Assembly (NCBI GenBank): GCA_003439945.1
Contig: QVRM01001115.1
Coordinates: 124,001 to 188,000 of the forward strand
Direction: 5' to 3'
Source: Dermanyssus gallinae
Taxonomy: Eukaryota > Arthropoda > Arachnida > Mesostigmata > Dermanyssidae
Length of the DNA stretch: 64,000 bases
Shown: positions 10,217 through 21,320 of the stretch, in pieces
How positions within the stretch are numbered: position 1 is the stretch's first letter
Layout of the letters: the number at the start of each line of letters is the position of its first letter
Made by a program: the position numbers and the translations under genes
Notes under the pieces: generated by a model
Databases searched by the model: none
Seen by the model: only the letters and a program-made list of their open reading frames with translations
Told to the model about the DNA's origin: nothing

Positions 10217-12140
10217 AGTTATTATTATTGATTTATTATTATTGATTTATTATTCGCTTGGCATGTATACCTAAATGCATATGTCACCCTTTTATACCAG
10301 GGGAGCGCCAGCATAGATATTACCTACGTATCCATATCATCAACGTATTCTCCAATACCTACTGAGTACTTGTTTTTCATTGGAACAATCATTTTTTTGT
10401 AATATCGACCTGGTCCTTTCTAACATTTAATTAATCCTAATAAATCTTAGCTTACTTTGTACTTCCCGTTATACACATTTTGACATTCCCTCTTTAACCT
10501 CAAAGAACTTCTTAGCGCAATTAAAACCAGTTATTATACTACACTGAATATTATTGCTTATAACTTTATTTGTATTTTTATTGTTATTGCTTGAGTGTTT
10601 GTGACCACTCAACATTACTTTCGCCTTCCTCTTTGTAGTACCAATGACATCTTCTGTCGGAGGAAGGCCGCCGATCTTGGCTTTTCTGTGGAATCAAAGA
10701 TCTTTTTCCCAAGCTTTTGTCTCCAAGCGCCGAATAACTTAAGAACGAACGCCATTACACCATGGTCTCCAAGAAGATGCACGTATAGGCGCCGTTTGTG
10801 CATCCCTCGATGTTCCCGTCGATAAATGACGCCCGCACTGGCTAGTCCACGATAGCCGAGGGGTATGCGTCGAAGAGAGTGACGTCCCACGCTAGCGGTC
10901 GATTACGGTCCCGTCTCGTCTGCCTGATGACGTATTCCTTAGAGGAATGACCAGACTTACGCGCATTCCAAAATCAAATTATGTCTTGTTGGTGGCTGAC
11001 AATTTCGCCGGCAGTGGCGGGCACTGCAGAGGCGCAGCTATATGACGAAGCAAGGAAAGCGGGCAAGGCAAGTTCCGTAGCGGAGCCAACTCCACTCAGC
11101 CGTACCGGTAGGCTTGCCTGCGGTATACCTTGTCCTCGATCGTTAGGCCGAGGATGTTTTCAAAGGCTTTCTCACCTTGTCGTCGAAGTTTTTTGAAATT
11201 TCCTTATTCGGAACTTCCCAGTAGCTTACCAAGGCAAACTCGTTCAGGAATTGCTCAGGCCCATCAAAGAAATGAAAGGGCAAGCAATTGATCTGGAACA
11301 AAATTTCTCTGACGCAAACCAAGCCCAGCCTCAAGGGTACCATAGCCGCAAGCCTGACGGACTTTATCCGTTTCGCCCACAAACCAAAACCGGATAGCGG
11401 CATATGGCTGAATATACGACCCGATGACAATCTTGGCCCCGTGCTGTGTAACCCCAAGTTTTGGACCATATATAGCTTCCACCCCTAGGTCTTGATTATG
11501 CCCCCCCTGGTCGTGTCGATTCGAAACACTGTGTGGCACGCAATTCCGTGCAAATCTCTTGCACGGAAGGCGGTGTTGCACTCAAATCGAAGAATGAAAA
11601 GACTTGAATCAGGCGTGTGAACGTCGAACGGAAACAAATGATTCACAGCGTTTCAAAGGCATCACCTCAGCACGGCAACGCAAGAATGTTGTTGTTTAAA
11701 AACATTGTCATTATCAGTACAATTACACGTTGTGTCATTGTTATGAGAAGGATGAAAAAGGCTGGCGTTTTCTCTGGGTTAAAGGGCCGTTGTTGTTTCT
11801 CGATGAACAACGTTGTGCTTAATATTAGGCATATAAACCTGCGTCATGCTGATTTGTGTAATCCCAAATAGAAAGCAGCCGGTGGGCGAAGGACTGTCTG
11901 CTAGTTTTGTTAAAACAAAGGCTGCCACAACCGTGGTGTAGCAAAGGTTAGTGCGGATCACTACCGCGGTATGTGCCAAAAAAAGATTTCCGATGGAATC
12001 TTGCCTCTCATCATGTTGAACGCATGCAGGGCAGCACGCGCATAATATATTTGATTAAAACAGTCCGTATGCGGCAAACAAATCAGCTACAGAGTCTCTG
12101 CGGCTTCTGTTGAACAGTGCCCTGAAAGCATCGCCGCATG
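10217..12140 (-). mobile_element. Decayed RLE-type retrotransposon, minus-strand relic B
   Basis: Pieces of the element appear in the right order on the minus strand. Near 12132-12060 there is an RT motif A-like DAFRALF...RRDSVADLF. Near 11900-11800 there is a weak match to the GDPLGPALF...YLDD block (PTGCFLFGIT...NVVHRETT). Near 11320 there is a GLGLR resembling the thumb GGLGIR. At 10700-10630 there is SAAFLRQKMSLVLQRG, matching the nuclease C-terminus. Spacing is compatible with copy 3 allowing for deletions. The tail, read on the minus strand, is TAA-rich with TAAATCAA interruptions (10250-10217), and relic A starts directly after it. The middle parts are weak, and the 5' limit is unclear. 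Confidence 0.55.
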
Positions 12141-13704
12141 ACTAGGGCCGACGAGATATTCCTATATGATCGTTTGACACAAAGCGAGTTGTGTTCGATC
12201 AAGTGTGACCCGTTCCAACGGCTCTCTGAGGCGTAGGAAAGAACACCAAACCGGTCTTGCTGATACTGGCAACACGACGAAAAACTTTGGAGGTCTTGAT
12301 AACCTCTACCACACATACAAGGGCAATACGCATATCGCCGTCAATGTTAGTCGGCTCAAGACGAAATAGCATTAAGGTGTACTCCGCGTATGCGAACGTC
12401 TTACCGTTATCATTCGCCGAAATTCTGATCCCTGGGGATGCCTTTCCATATGAGACACACCAAACAATCCCGCATTGAAGGAGGGGGGGGCACGTCCTCG
12501 CAGGCACGCGTTGCAAAGGAATGTCCGACCGGTAACTGCTAAGGGAATAACTGCCTAGATATGTTCTCTGCGGATACTATCCGTGCTAGACGATACCGCT
12601 GTTGCTAACTGGGCCAGGTTCTGCTGGGTGCGGTAAGCACAATTGTACGACATTCGCTAGTCTCTTGTCGCCTAATATTTAGTTCGCACAAACGTTCGGG
12701 CTTGGCCTGCCGTACTGCTTGCTGTTGTAGATCAATCAGCTTCCTGGGGCCGTTTGTGCATCATTACAAAACTCAGTTAATTCAGTTAAACTCAGGTAAG
12801 GTCCCCCATTAAGATGATATCGTTGTACTCCGCGGCCATAATCCCCATCGGTCCAATTCGTTCGTTGTACAGTGCAAACATTTCGCAAAGTTTTGGGACA
12901 GGACAATTATCGAGATCGTATTTCATCTATAACACTATAATATTGTTTCCTAGTTTATAGATAGCTGAGTATCGGTGGCTTGAAAATTCGATTCAACGGT
13001 TCTCATGAGGCTGCTATTTATTGTAGCTTGTTTTGTTTATTTTAAAATGTATTTTTAAAAACGAGCAGAAGTACTTGGTGTCTCGATGTTAAATATTGCC
13101 GTTCGTCTGCGCAGTTCCGGTGCCATGAGAAGTCGTACGCAACTCGTTGACAAAAACATACTATTCTTAAAAATAAATGTCTTATATAATTCGTTAAGCA
13201 CCGTGGTTGAAGGCCAGCGATATATGCTTATATTTAGGACAGTCCCGCTGGTTAGCGCAATGGGAAAATTTGGTCTGAACATCACGGCAACCGTCAAGCA
13301 GGTGTGGTAAGATTTTCCAAATGAGTATAATTTTCAGGAGCCATTTATCTTCTTGTGTTAGAGCACTTGTCAAAAAGCATTTCAGGTTTGACAAAAGTTG
13401 CCATAGTATAAATAAGATAGGTCGCTTTAAGCGAGACGCTGAAGATAAAGCAGTTTGTTTGCTGCAAAAGACGGCGGGTTTCTCCATTACAGAGGACGCT
13501 TGAAAGGCGGGTCTCCACGGTATAAATGCGTTTAAAAAAAAAATCTAATGGCAACCGTTGAACGGCTTTCTTATTGAACGCATGCAATTTCGGTTACAAT
13601 TGTACGCTAATACTTAGAGCCCGTACTAGCTTACAACCAATGTGCGCTACAGGTCAAGCTGTATGGCTCCATATACACACAAACGTTAGTTAGTCCTGCA
13701 TATT
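12141..13704. other. No recognisable gene
   Basis: Only short, unrelated frames are present. A G run lies at about 12482-12490. Part of the left side may belong to the 5' end of relic B, but I see no matching motifs beyond about 12140. The rest shows no repeat or RNA gene that I can name. Confidence 0.5.
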
Positions 13705-13889
13705 GTCGAGCCCGGTAACATGGTGCATTCCGCCTGCGCCTCACAACCGGAGAAGACACATAGGTGCGCGGGTTCGAGCCCCACCGTTGCACAATTGTAT
13801 TTATGGGGGTCCGTCTATGATGCATTGTGAAAAGCAGTCCCGTAGATGTTGAATCTTGGCTGAGGTTCAGCCCGAAAAGTATTATTTTC
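13705..13889 (+). mobile_element. tRNA-derived SINE, copy 1
   Basis: The head starts gtcgagcccggt and is tRNA-like, with a B box ggttcgagccc near 13771. The body then reads ccaccgttgcac, gggggtccgtctatg and cagcccgaaaa, as in the copies at 38858 and 47108. It is flanked by a 13-bp target-site duplication with one mismatch: agtcctgcatatt at 13692-13704 and agtcctgcatact at 13890-13902. The A box is degraded (aacatggtg). RNA polymerase III would transcribe an active copy, and a LINE would supply the RT. I do not recognise the family from memory. Confidence 0.88.
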
Positions 13890-15455
13890 AGTCCTGCATA
13901 CTACACTTGCTACGCAGTCATCATTTAAGATAAAAAATCTTAGCCGGAGCAGACCACAAGAAATCTACCTATTAAGTATAACCCAGGCGCGCTATTACAA
14001 ATTAAGGACGGACTGAACAGACTGTCCTAGCACGGCACATACATTTTTAACGCGGAATTGTTTAAGAATATGCGCGTTTCATTTCAGAGCATTAGTTCGA
14101 AATAAAACTCAGTATTTGCTATTTTGTTCTCCAATAAACAAAAAAAAATAAAAGACAAACAACACGTTTAGTGTACGCTTGACGCCACTGTTGACGCTGT
14201 CATGCCTATAACACCCTTGCCTCGTCGATCGTTGTTTGTAGTTGAAGCGCCGCGTCATGATAGAGCCACATTTTGCGCACATTTGGCCGTAGCGCACATT
14301 TTCCGATCCAAAGAAGAATAGTCAAGCGCAAGACTTTATGCACGCTCTCTCTCTCTCGGACACGACACACAGCATGGATGGCTTTGTCGCTTGCTTGCCA
14401 TGTCTTCTCTTTGGCCGGTGGGCTGCTGGTTGGCCGTTGGTTGGTTTTCGTCACGTAGCAATCGTTCCGCCGCATCGCAAAGGCGCAAACAGGCCATGGA
14501 GTCCACGGAAAAAGCACGCCATGTGCGAGCGCTTAACATCGGGCCGGAGGAAGTCTAGCAGCGCCGAGTTGTTACACGCGACGGCATGATGCGAAGGACA
14601 GCCAGCCAGACAGACCGATAAACAGACGACCGAGCGATCGGTACGCTCGGCAGCGTGCGTGCCCCGAGGGCAAACTCTTGCAACGGGAAAATAACTTCTC
14701 CTCGTCGTCGTCATTGCTGTTGTTGTTGTCGTTGTTGTCAGCATTGTTGTCGTTGTTGTCAGCGTTGTTGCTGTTGTTGCCATCGTTTTTTTGTTGTTGT
14801 TGTTGTTGTCGTCGTCACCGCCGTCGCTCAAACCATAGTGTCATAGTGAGATCAAAGAACACTTTATTCCACACATGAGGGTGACATCAGCCCTACCCCC
14901 AACACCTGCTCACGACCAACATACGCAATGCACTCCGCACAATTCCGTCGTTGAAAAAACCGAGCCGGAGAAAGACGACGCTGACAAGAACGATGGCGAC
15001 AACTGAGCTGCCCGACATACGGGTAACGAATAACGGAAGCAAAATTAACACGCTCCCGATTACATCCCGGTCCTTACCGAAAGTAGAGGGAGCGGGGGGG
15101 GGGGGGGGGAGTGGACGGAAATGGCGTCGGAGGGGGTCGGAACAGCCGAAATTACAATAAAAACCCTCACTGCCGTGTATTTATCTACTATCTATGTGTA
15201 TATAGATATCCGGCCAGCTACCTCGTTGTTCGTCGTGCGGTGATACCTACTACTTAGCGAGTAGGAGTCTAGACGCATCGTGCTAGTTTTCATCATTGTT
15301 CTTTTATGTCCCCCCCCCCTCTCGCCCCCCTATGTTCCACTGCGGTTCTCCTCACAGTCTTCTCGCAGCAGCAGCCACCCCCGTTGAAAATTCCATTAAG
15401 GATGATGTTGCCTGCTTGGCGTGCTGCTCGCTTCACGTTCGTTGGCTGTTGAAGA
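13890..15455. other. No supported gene; triplet-rich stretch
   Basis: A GTT/GTC triplet tract lies at about 14700-14815. A G run of about 17 bases lies at 15093-15109. C-rich runs lie near 15310-15330. Frames across the triplets translate to Cys, Leu or Thr runs and are not convincing proteins. A short CT repeat is at 14346-14358. Confidence 0.55.
14700..14818. repeat. (GTT)n/(GTC)n imperfect triplet repeat
   Basis: Interrupted GTTGTTGTC-type triplets with short spacers run over about 115 bp. They are open in several frames on both strands, as expected for a triplet repeat. Confidence 0.85.
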
Positions 15456-15831
15456 GATGACTATGGCGGCGACAGCAGCAGCGACAAGACGACAACAACG
15501 AGAGCAGGAACAACAACAACAGGAACAACGACAGCAGGAACAACAACAGCAGAAACAACAACAACAACAACAGGAACAACAGCAGCAGGAACAACAACAA
15601 CAGGAACAACAACAGCAGCAGCAGAAACAACAACAACAACAACAGGAACAACAACAGCAGGAACAACAACAACAACAGCTGGAACAACAACAACAGAAAC
15701 AACAACAACAGGAACAACAACAACAGGAACAACAACAGCAGAAACAACAACAGCAGCAGGAACAACAACAGCAGAAACAACAACAGCAGCAGGAACAACA
15801 ACAGCAGCAGGAACAACAACAACTGCACTGA
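15456..15831 (+). repeat. (CAACAG/GAACAA)n minisatellite, encodes Gln/Glu/Lys run if translated
   Basis: From about 15497 the sequence is a degenerate CAACAACAG-GAACAA/AAACAA array of roughly 330 bp. A plus-strand frame starts at ATG 15456 and reads a short Ala/Thr/Arg stretch, then Gln runs spaced by Glu or Lys, and stops after LH at 15829-15831. Two minus-strand frames (Leu-rich and Val-rich) are also open across it, which is a property of the triplet array rather than evidence of coding. No domain flanks the Gln run. It could be a polyglutamine segment of a real exon, but nothing shows it. Confidence 0.75.
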
Positions 15832-16165
15832 CAACGATAACGACGTCGCCGCAGCCGCCGCCGCCTCCGCCTTCGTGGCTTTTTGCCCGCTGGCTCTCCA
15901 GGCGGCCGAAGTAACGGATATCCTTCATCTCACGAGCGGCCGCGCGTGCCCGGCGGCCGCGGTCGCTAGCTGCTTCAGCCTTCACCAAGAGCGGGAAAGC
16001 GGTTCGTTGCGGCTGCGGCGCAATCTCACGGAGCCACGCGAGTGTATCTATCTATCTCCGAACAAGCGAACCTTTCGTCACAGAATCTTCTTGACTTGCC
16101 CGGCTGGAGAACGCGCAAAGCGAACGAGAGAGAGAGATAGAGAAGGACCGACAGATCAGCAAGAA

Positions 16166-16234
16166 ATGCCAACCAAAATAGAGAACAGGAAGGACGTGTG
16201 TGGAGCAGTTATAGAAATAGTTGGAGACCTGGAG
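16166..16234 (+). CDS. Possible 5' coding exon ending at a splice donor (weak)
   Basis: A frame from ATG 16166 (context agaaATGc) encodes MPTKIENRKDVCGAVIEIVG and three more residues. It then meets a donor-like GAG|GTAAAC at 16232-16240, which would leave a phase-0 intron. Upstream is GC-rich DNA with GA repeats (16120-16145). The peptide is not recognisable. It could equally be a chance frame with a chance donor. Confidence 0.2.
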
Positions 16235-16264
16235 GTAAACAAGTATGAAAAAAAATTAAATTAG

Positions 16265-17556
16265 AAAATCTAAATTCGCAAAAAGGCTGTAGGCTAAGGT
16301 TGAGACGAAACGAGATGAGCAGTTCCGGTACAAAAAAATGACGACTTTGAATTCGGTTTGACCGCTGTGAGCATGTTTAGAACTGTCACAGATTGGCTAA
16401 TTTCACCAGCGTGTGGCTAGCAGCGGTTTGGTTCTCACATTCTAGGGATGCAATATGTATTGTTGTAAAATGTAAACTTATAAATACAAAAAAAAATTAC
16501 GGAGTCTCATAAAAAACATATTGTTGTATTTTCTTGCTGCATTTAGTAGCATCTTTTTCTTAGTTCAAAGCGCCAATAACGTCCTCATCTAACGTTTGCT
16601 ACGTGCAGTGGGCATCTCGCAGTACGAATACGATGCCAAAATTTGTTTAGAAAACTAAAATAATGCCGTCTCAACTTGTTGTTTTATGAAACAGGGTCGG
16701 TTGCCAATTTCCATTTACCTTATACTGCTAACAAATGAGCCATGGGTGTAAAAAAACCAGTAATCCTTTTATTTACATGTGTCTGAGCAAACATTTCTTT
16801 AATTACATCTTAATTTGAACGTAACTAGTTTCGCGTCCACAAACTTAAGAAAGCCCGTTTGCCCTTAATTAGCTGCACAAAGTTTATGATTTAGATTAAT
16901 TTATATCGTGACTAATGAGCGGCGCGTTTATATTCAACGAACAAATCCACAAATTGCTATGCAAGAATCACAAATCATTTCTGCGTGATTTTTTTTTGGC
17001 TGTTAGAAAGCGCGTGTGCGAAATTGCCGATAAAATAAGCAAAGAGCGAGAAGTAACTAGAAGTGCTAGAAGAAGCGGCTGCAAAACAGTTATTTGTGTG
17101 GGTTTGTATCTTTAAATGTTATGCTTGCTATTATAAATGTACACCCACAGTATCTTGAAGCTCACTCGCAGCTTTATCAAGTAGCCCATTGACAGGCCCT
17201 AGCTGCGCTGATTTTGTGAAATGCATATTATAATCTGCTGCCATCGATCCACTCCCCAGGCGATTTGTTGCAGCTAAACCTTCAGCAGTACTAAAAAAAA
17301 ACAAAAATTAGTCTTGGCGTTGCGCTACAAGACTTTTGACACACCTGAATTCGAGTACGCGTACGTTGGATTCTACCAAAGCTTACAGAGCTAACGGGTT
17401 GCCAGTCTCTGCCTCGTTCGGGCTTGGGTGATTAAGACAGTTTCTGAGCTCATTCAGTATCTGCTGGCTGCTTTCTCTCTCTCTAACTGCAAAAGTGAGA
17501 AACATCTCTCTACGATGGCTGATTACGAGAACATATTGTTCGTCTTTCCGATGTTT
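16265..17556. other. No recognisable gene
   Basis: This is AT-richer DNA with short A runs (for example 16485-16495 and 17292-17306). A 66-residue frame at 16915-17115 has no recognisable motif. Nothing else can be called. Confidence 0.55.
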
Positions 17557-18928
17557 CATCATCATCATTTAGTTATTGCACCATATGTATGGTATGTACA
17601 TATACATCATTGTAATAAAACACATGGATATAGATAAGTAATAAAAAACCAAACAGCGTAAGAGAAATAGCCTTCTGACAGGTATCGAAATAGTAGATAG
17701 GGCACGGCTGGTTACATAAACGGCACAAGCAGCCGACGTCAGGATCGTGGAAGCCTCTTCGATGGCAGAGTTTATGGTACAACCCGTGAAATGAATAGCG
17801 GGTCACGAGATGTCGGTTGGGCTGTAGTGGGTTCTGCCAGTTCTGTGTGACCATTGCTGGCGAATTGAAGAAGCTTCCGGGAACTGTTCGAACTTTCTTC
17901 ATAAAGTTTTCTCTAAACTGAATAAGAGCAGCGGTTTCTGAGAGACGGAATCTAGTTACTAGATCTTCTACAAGTGGTTGAGTAGAGGTCATAAGGTAAA
18001 CTAGACGGTTTTTCGCATTTCGTGGCAACCCAATGGCTAGCTTTGAAAAAGTGGGCTTTACGTTATCTATTTTTTCTAGCGGTGATAGGCTAAGGTACTC
18101 CCATATGACCTGGATGCCGTAAACCGTCACCAAAGCAACTTTCAGGTCAAAAAGTGCTTTTAGTGTGCTCAGGGATAATTGTTGGGGTTTTTCAATTGTA
18201 GACATCGCGACTTGACTTTTCTGGTTCGTTCGGCGATGTGTTGTCCAAAGGTTTCCTTAATCGAAAAGTTAACCCCAAGGTAGCAGAAGGTGTTAACGAA
18301 CTCGACTGCACCATAACTGAGTTTCAAGCGATCGGAACGAGCAAGCGGTTCTCCAGGTCTAAATTTGTTAGCTTTCGTTTTCTCGACGTTAATCTTAAGG
18401 CCGTTGTTCTCGCAGTACCCCTCCAGGATGCGTATGCTTCGCTGCAACTCCAACTTGTCACGACTGTACATGACGATATTGTCAGCAAATTGTTTGATGC
18501 CGACCGTGTCGTGTTCTTTATGAATTATTGGCGGCAGATCGCTGAGAAGGGTAGAAAGAAGCAGAGGGCTAAGATTATCACCTTGAGTAATCTGTGGTCT
18601 GGATACCGCGCTCATGCTCACAAATCGAATCGTCAAGAATTATGGGGTTTGCTCTTTCCGATGTTTTCGCCACCTTATCGAGGCAAGAACCCTTACAGGT
18701 CAGAACGCTTACTTTGTCATGGAGTCTACACCAGAGGCCTGCGGAGGCATATGGCGGCAAAGCACTCCTGGGCGTTGCACTGTATATCTTTTGAATATCA
18801 TTTTGCGTCGGTTTTGTCAACGCGTTCACTAACGCCCATTTAGGTTGTGTACCTATGCAAGTAATCTTGGCGCGCACAGTTGCAAGAGCTGCCCGTACGT
18901 CTGTGTCAAGTTTACGGAAGGTTTTCAA
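17557..18928 (-). mobile_element. Decayed LINE (non-LTR RT), 5'-truncated
   Basis: On the minus strand, 18636-18169 encodes RT palm motifs: QITQGDNLSPLLLSTLLSDL, then a YADD equivalent that reads FADN (residues 50-53 of that frame), then NGLKINVEKTKANKF. A second frame (18205-17573) continues with the C-terminal region of such polymerases, ending with a Cys/His-rich stretch (LCHRRGFHDPDVGCLCRLC). The two frames overlap near 18170-18205, so at least one frameshift separates them. Another frameshift near 18600 links to a third frame up to 18928. A short (TGA)n tail lies at about 17567-17557. The loss of the second catalytic Asp (FADN) means it is inactive. The type is LINE of the Jockey/R1/I group; the clade is uncertain. 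Confidence 0.75.
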
Positions 18929-21233
18929 CGATATGATGACTTACAATACTGTGACGGCTTGGCTAATGACCTGCCCCTGTTGTCTTACGTCTGCCTGAGT
19001 AAATAAGCAGCAATCTCGCAATTGCTAACTGACATCATTCAGTCTAAATTGCGATAACAAAATGTCTTCATGATGGTTTGCGATTTGACGGCTTTGCATC
19101 AGAGGTCTTAGGAGACGGAGCTAGGGTTCGGAAGCTGACTTAATTAGATAATAATTATGGGACTAACTAGCGGTTACGTAGCTCATTACAAGCTACAGCC
19201 GACACGTTTAGTCTTCGACTTGGGCCAAGCGGCAAGGTTACTGGAGAAACACCTGCCTACTCGAAATGGCTCCTATATTGGCTTGATCTCCCCCTTCCTA
19301 GAAAGAATGTTGCACAGTCTCAAACCATTCCTCTGCCATCAAGAGAAGATATCTGTTGCATTGTAAAAAGCTTTTCTTCAAATAGTTTTGCGGCCGGTTT
19401 ATACTGACCACGCTTATCTTATCTTTTTTTTCTGGGAGGTTTTGGGAATGCATGATGCACATGCGCCACTAGCAGCCTGCGTGACTAGTGTGAGACTCGC
19501 AAACCCACTAAACCCGGTTTCCTCCCCACTCCCCCTAGGCTCGGTATTACTTTGGCATTACATCGAAGCCGTGAGATAGCCGTGACCACGCTTATCTACG
19601 TGCCAGTCACTTGCTGAGCCTCTATTTACCATTTTAGTCGCGAAGTGGCAGGCTCGTAGGTCTTCAGGATGTCTTTGTGTTCTTGGGCTTAAAGGCCTCT
19701 GCCCCTATCCGGAGTATCCATAGTGCTAATATAAGAGTCTGATGCGCTGCAACATCTTGTACAAGGTAACACTAACAAATTCGATAGGCGACAGCGTAAA
19801 GGGTTTAAAACAACACTTATGTTTCTGGAATATTTAGAGGCAATCAATGGCGGCGACTACTTCGCAGAGTTGGCATAGCTGCACAGATGCATAGCAGCAA
19901 TCAAAGTCGATGGCAGAGTCTTAGAATTGTTTAAAGTTTTTTTTATTACAACTGGTTCTTTGCGTCGAAGAGACAGCTACATTTTTTGCTCGCCTAATTC
20001 GTGTGCTATAAAAAACGTAGACGAATTGCTTGTTGTTTCGGCATCTTGTTGTAGATTAGCTATTTATTAGAAGATTTGTTGTCTATTAGAACATCTAACG
20101 ACGTTTACGAGTTCGTTAAGGTATCTTGAGTTTCGAATCTATGTTACTTTTGTCTCGTATATTTAGATCAATTACGTTATTTATCTCTATAAACGAGCAG
20201 GAGCGTATCGTGTGTTCAGATGTTGCGGAGTTTAAAACGAGAAGAGGTGATTAATTTTGGTAAACTCTCCACTACTTACCAAGATTCATCAAATTCCAGA
20301 AACAAACAAGAAACTTGCATAATGCTAGCGTTAAAAACAAAATTTCACCTATTTATTTACGCTGTGAAAATCATGTAGAAAGCCTTTTGGGACCAATCCA
20401 CGAGTTGAACGAAATTAAGTGATTTACTCCATTTTGCACGCCGTACATAAGAGCGTTCCCCAGACCTTCAAGACAGTCCACGAAAAAAGGAGAAAACATC
20501 GCCGAAATTCTACTAGCTATATTAAGGATTGAGTGTAATGTTTAACCAAAGGTTTGCATTAAAAAAGGTCTTTGCAAAGCTTGCTGGGAAACGGCCGAAT
20601 TTCTGATAAGAATGGCCGTCAGGCGTGTGTATTTCATTTGTGTTTATAAAGCCTTTATATAGGTTTAAGAAGACCCAACAGGCTTTTATGGGAATCATCC
20701 CAGATATCGAATCATGGGCGTACACTACAACTTAGGCAGTCTACAACGAAACAGGGGCCAGTCTACAACGATGATGCATCAAGGGAGAAGCACGAATGAA
20801 GAAAATAATCAGAACAGACCAATACCAGAGTGCTCCTTACCGATTTTTGATCGCTGAGGATTAATAGAGAATTATTTAAGGTGCATGCATCCCGCACGAT
20901 TCAGTGGTCAGTCACACGTGGTACCATGGATTTTACAGAGCTGCACTTTCACGGCTACGGACCCGCGTTTCACTTGTTGTGTCGTTATTTAAAGAAAAAC
21001 TCAACCTCTGATTTGCTGCAAGCTCTTTATTTACACGACGTGGCGTGGTGTCTACCTTAAGTTGATCAAGCTCTGATATATTTTGAGGTAATACTTTTGT
21101 GCATGCTTATTTGTTTTTAGCGGAAAATATTTTAATGAAAAAATACAAGTAGAGATGAAGTACACGTTTAGCGATTTCTATGCAATTTGTCGCGACAATG
21201 GGCGAATTGAGGCACTTATTTTGTCAATTGAAA
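18929..21233. other. No recognisable gene
   Basis: Only short frames without domains. The left edge may include the unrecognised 5' part of the LINE relic. The sequence at 20380-20730 has a minus-strand frame of 67 residues with no assignable function. Confidence 0.5.
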
Positions 21234-21320
21234 ATATATATATATATATATAACGAGAGAGATTGTACATATTCTAAATATTTAATAAATCATCACAATA
21301 TTTTCTATATATATATCAGC
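21234..21320 (+). repeat. TA-bordered core element, partial copy e
   Basis: (TA)n lies at 21234-21252 and a short TA run at about 21306-21318. The right half of the enclosed segment (attaataaatcatcacaat equivalent, here tttaataaatcatcacaat) matches the core family up to the terminal atattttc. The left half is diverged and lacks the ccgagtgtgc block. Confidence 0.65.

Noticed and set aside
14451..14831. Minus-strand open frame of 126 codons
   Set aside because: More than a third is Thr/Asn from the triplet repeat; there is no domain and no splice context.
15433..15988. Leu-rich and Val-rich minus-strand frames of 133 and 175 codons
   Set aside because: They are mirror translations of the CAACAG minisatellite and carry no independent evidence.
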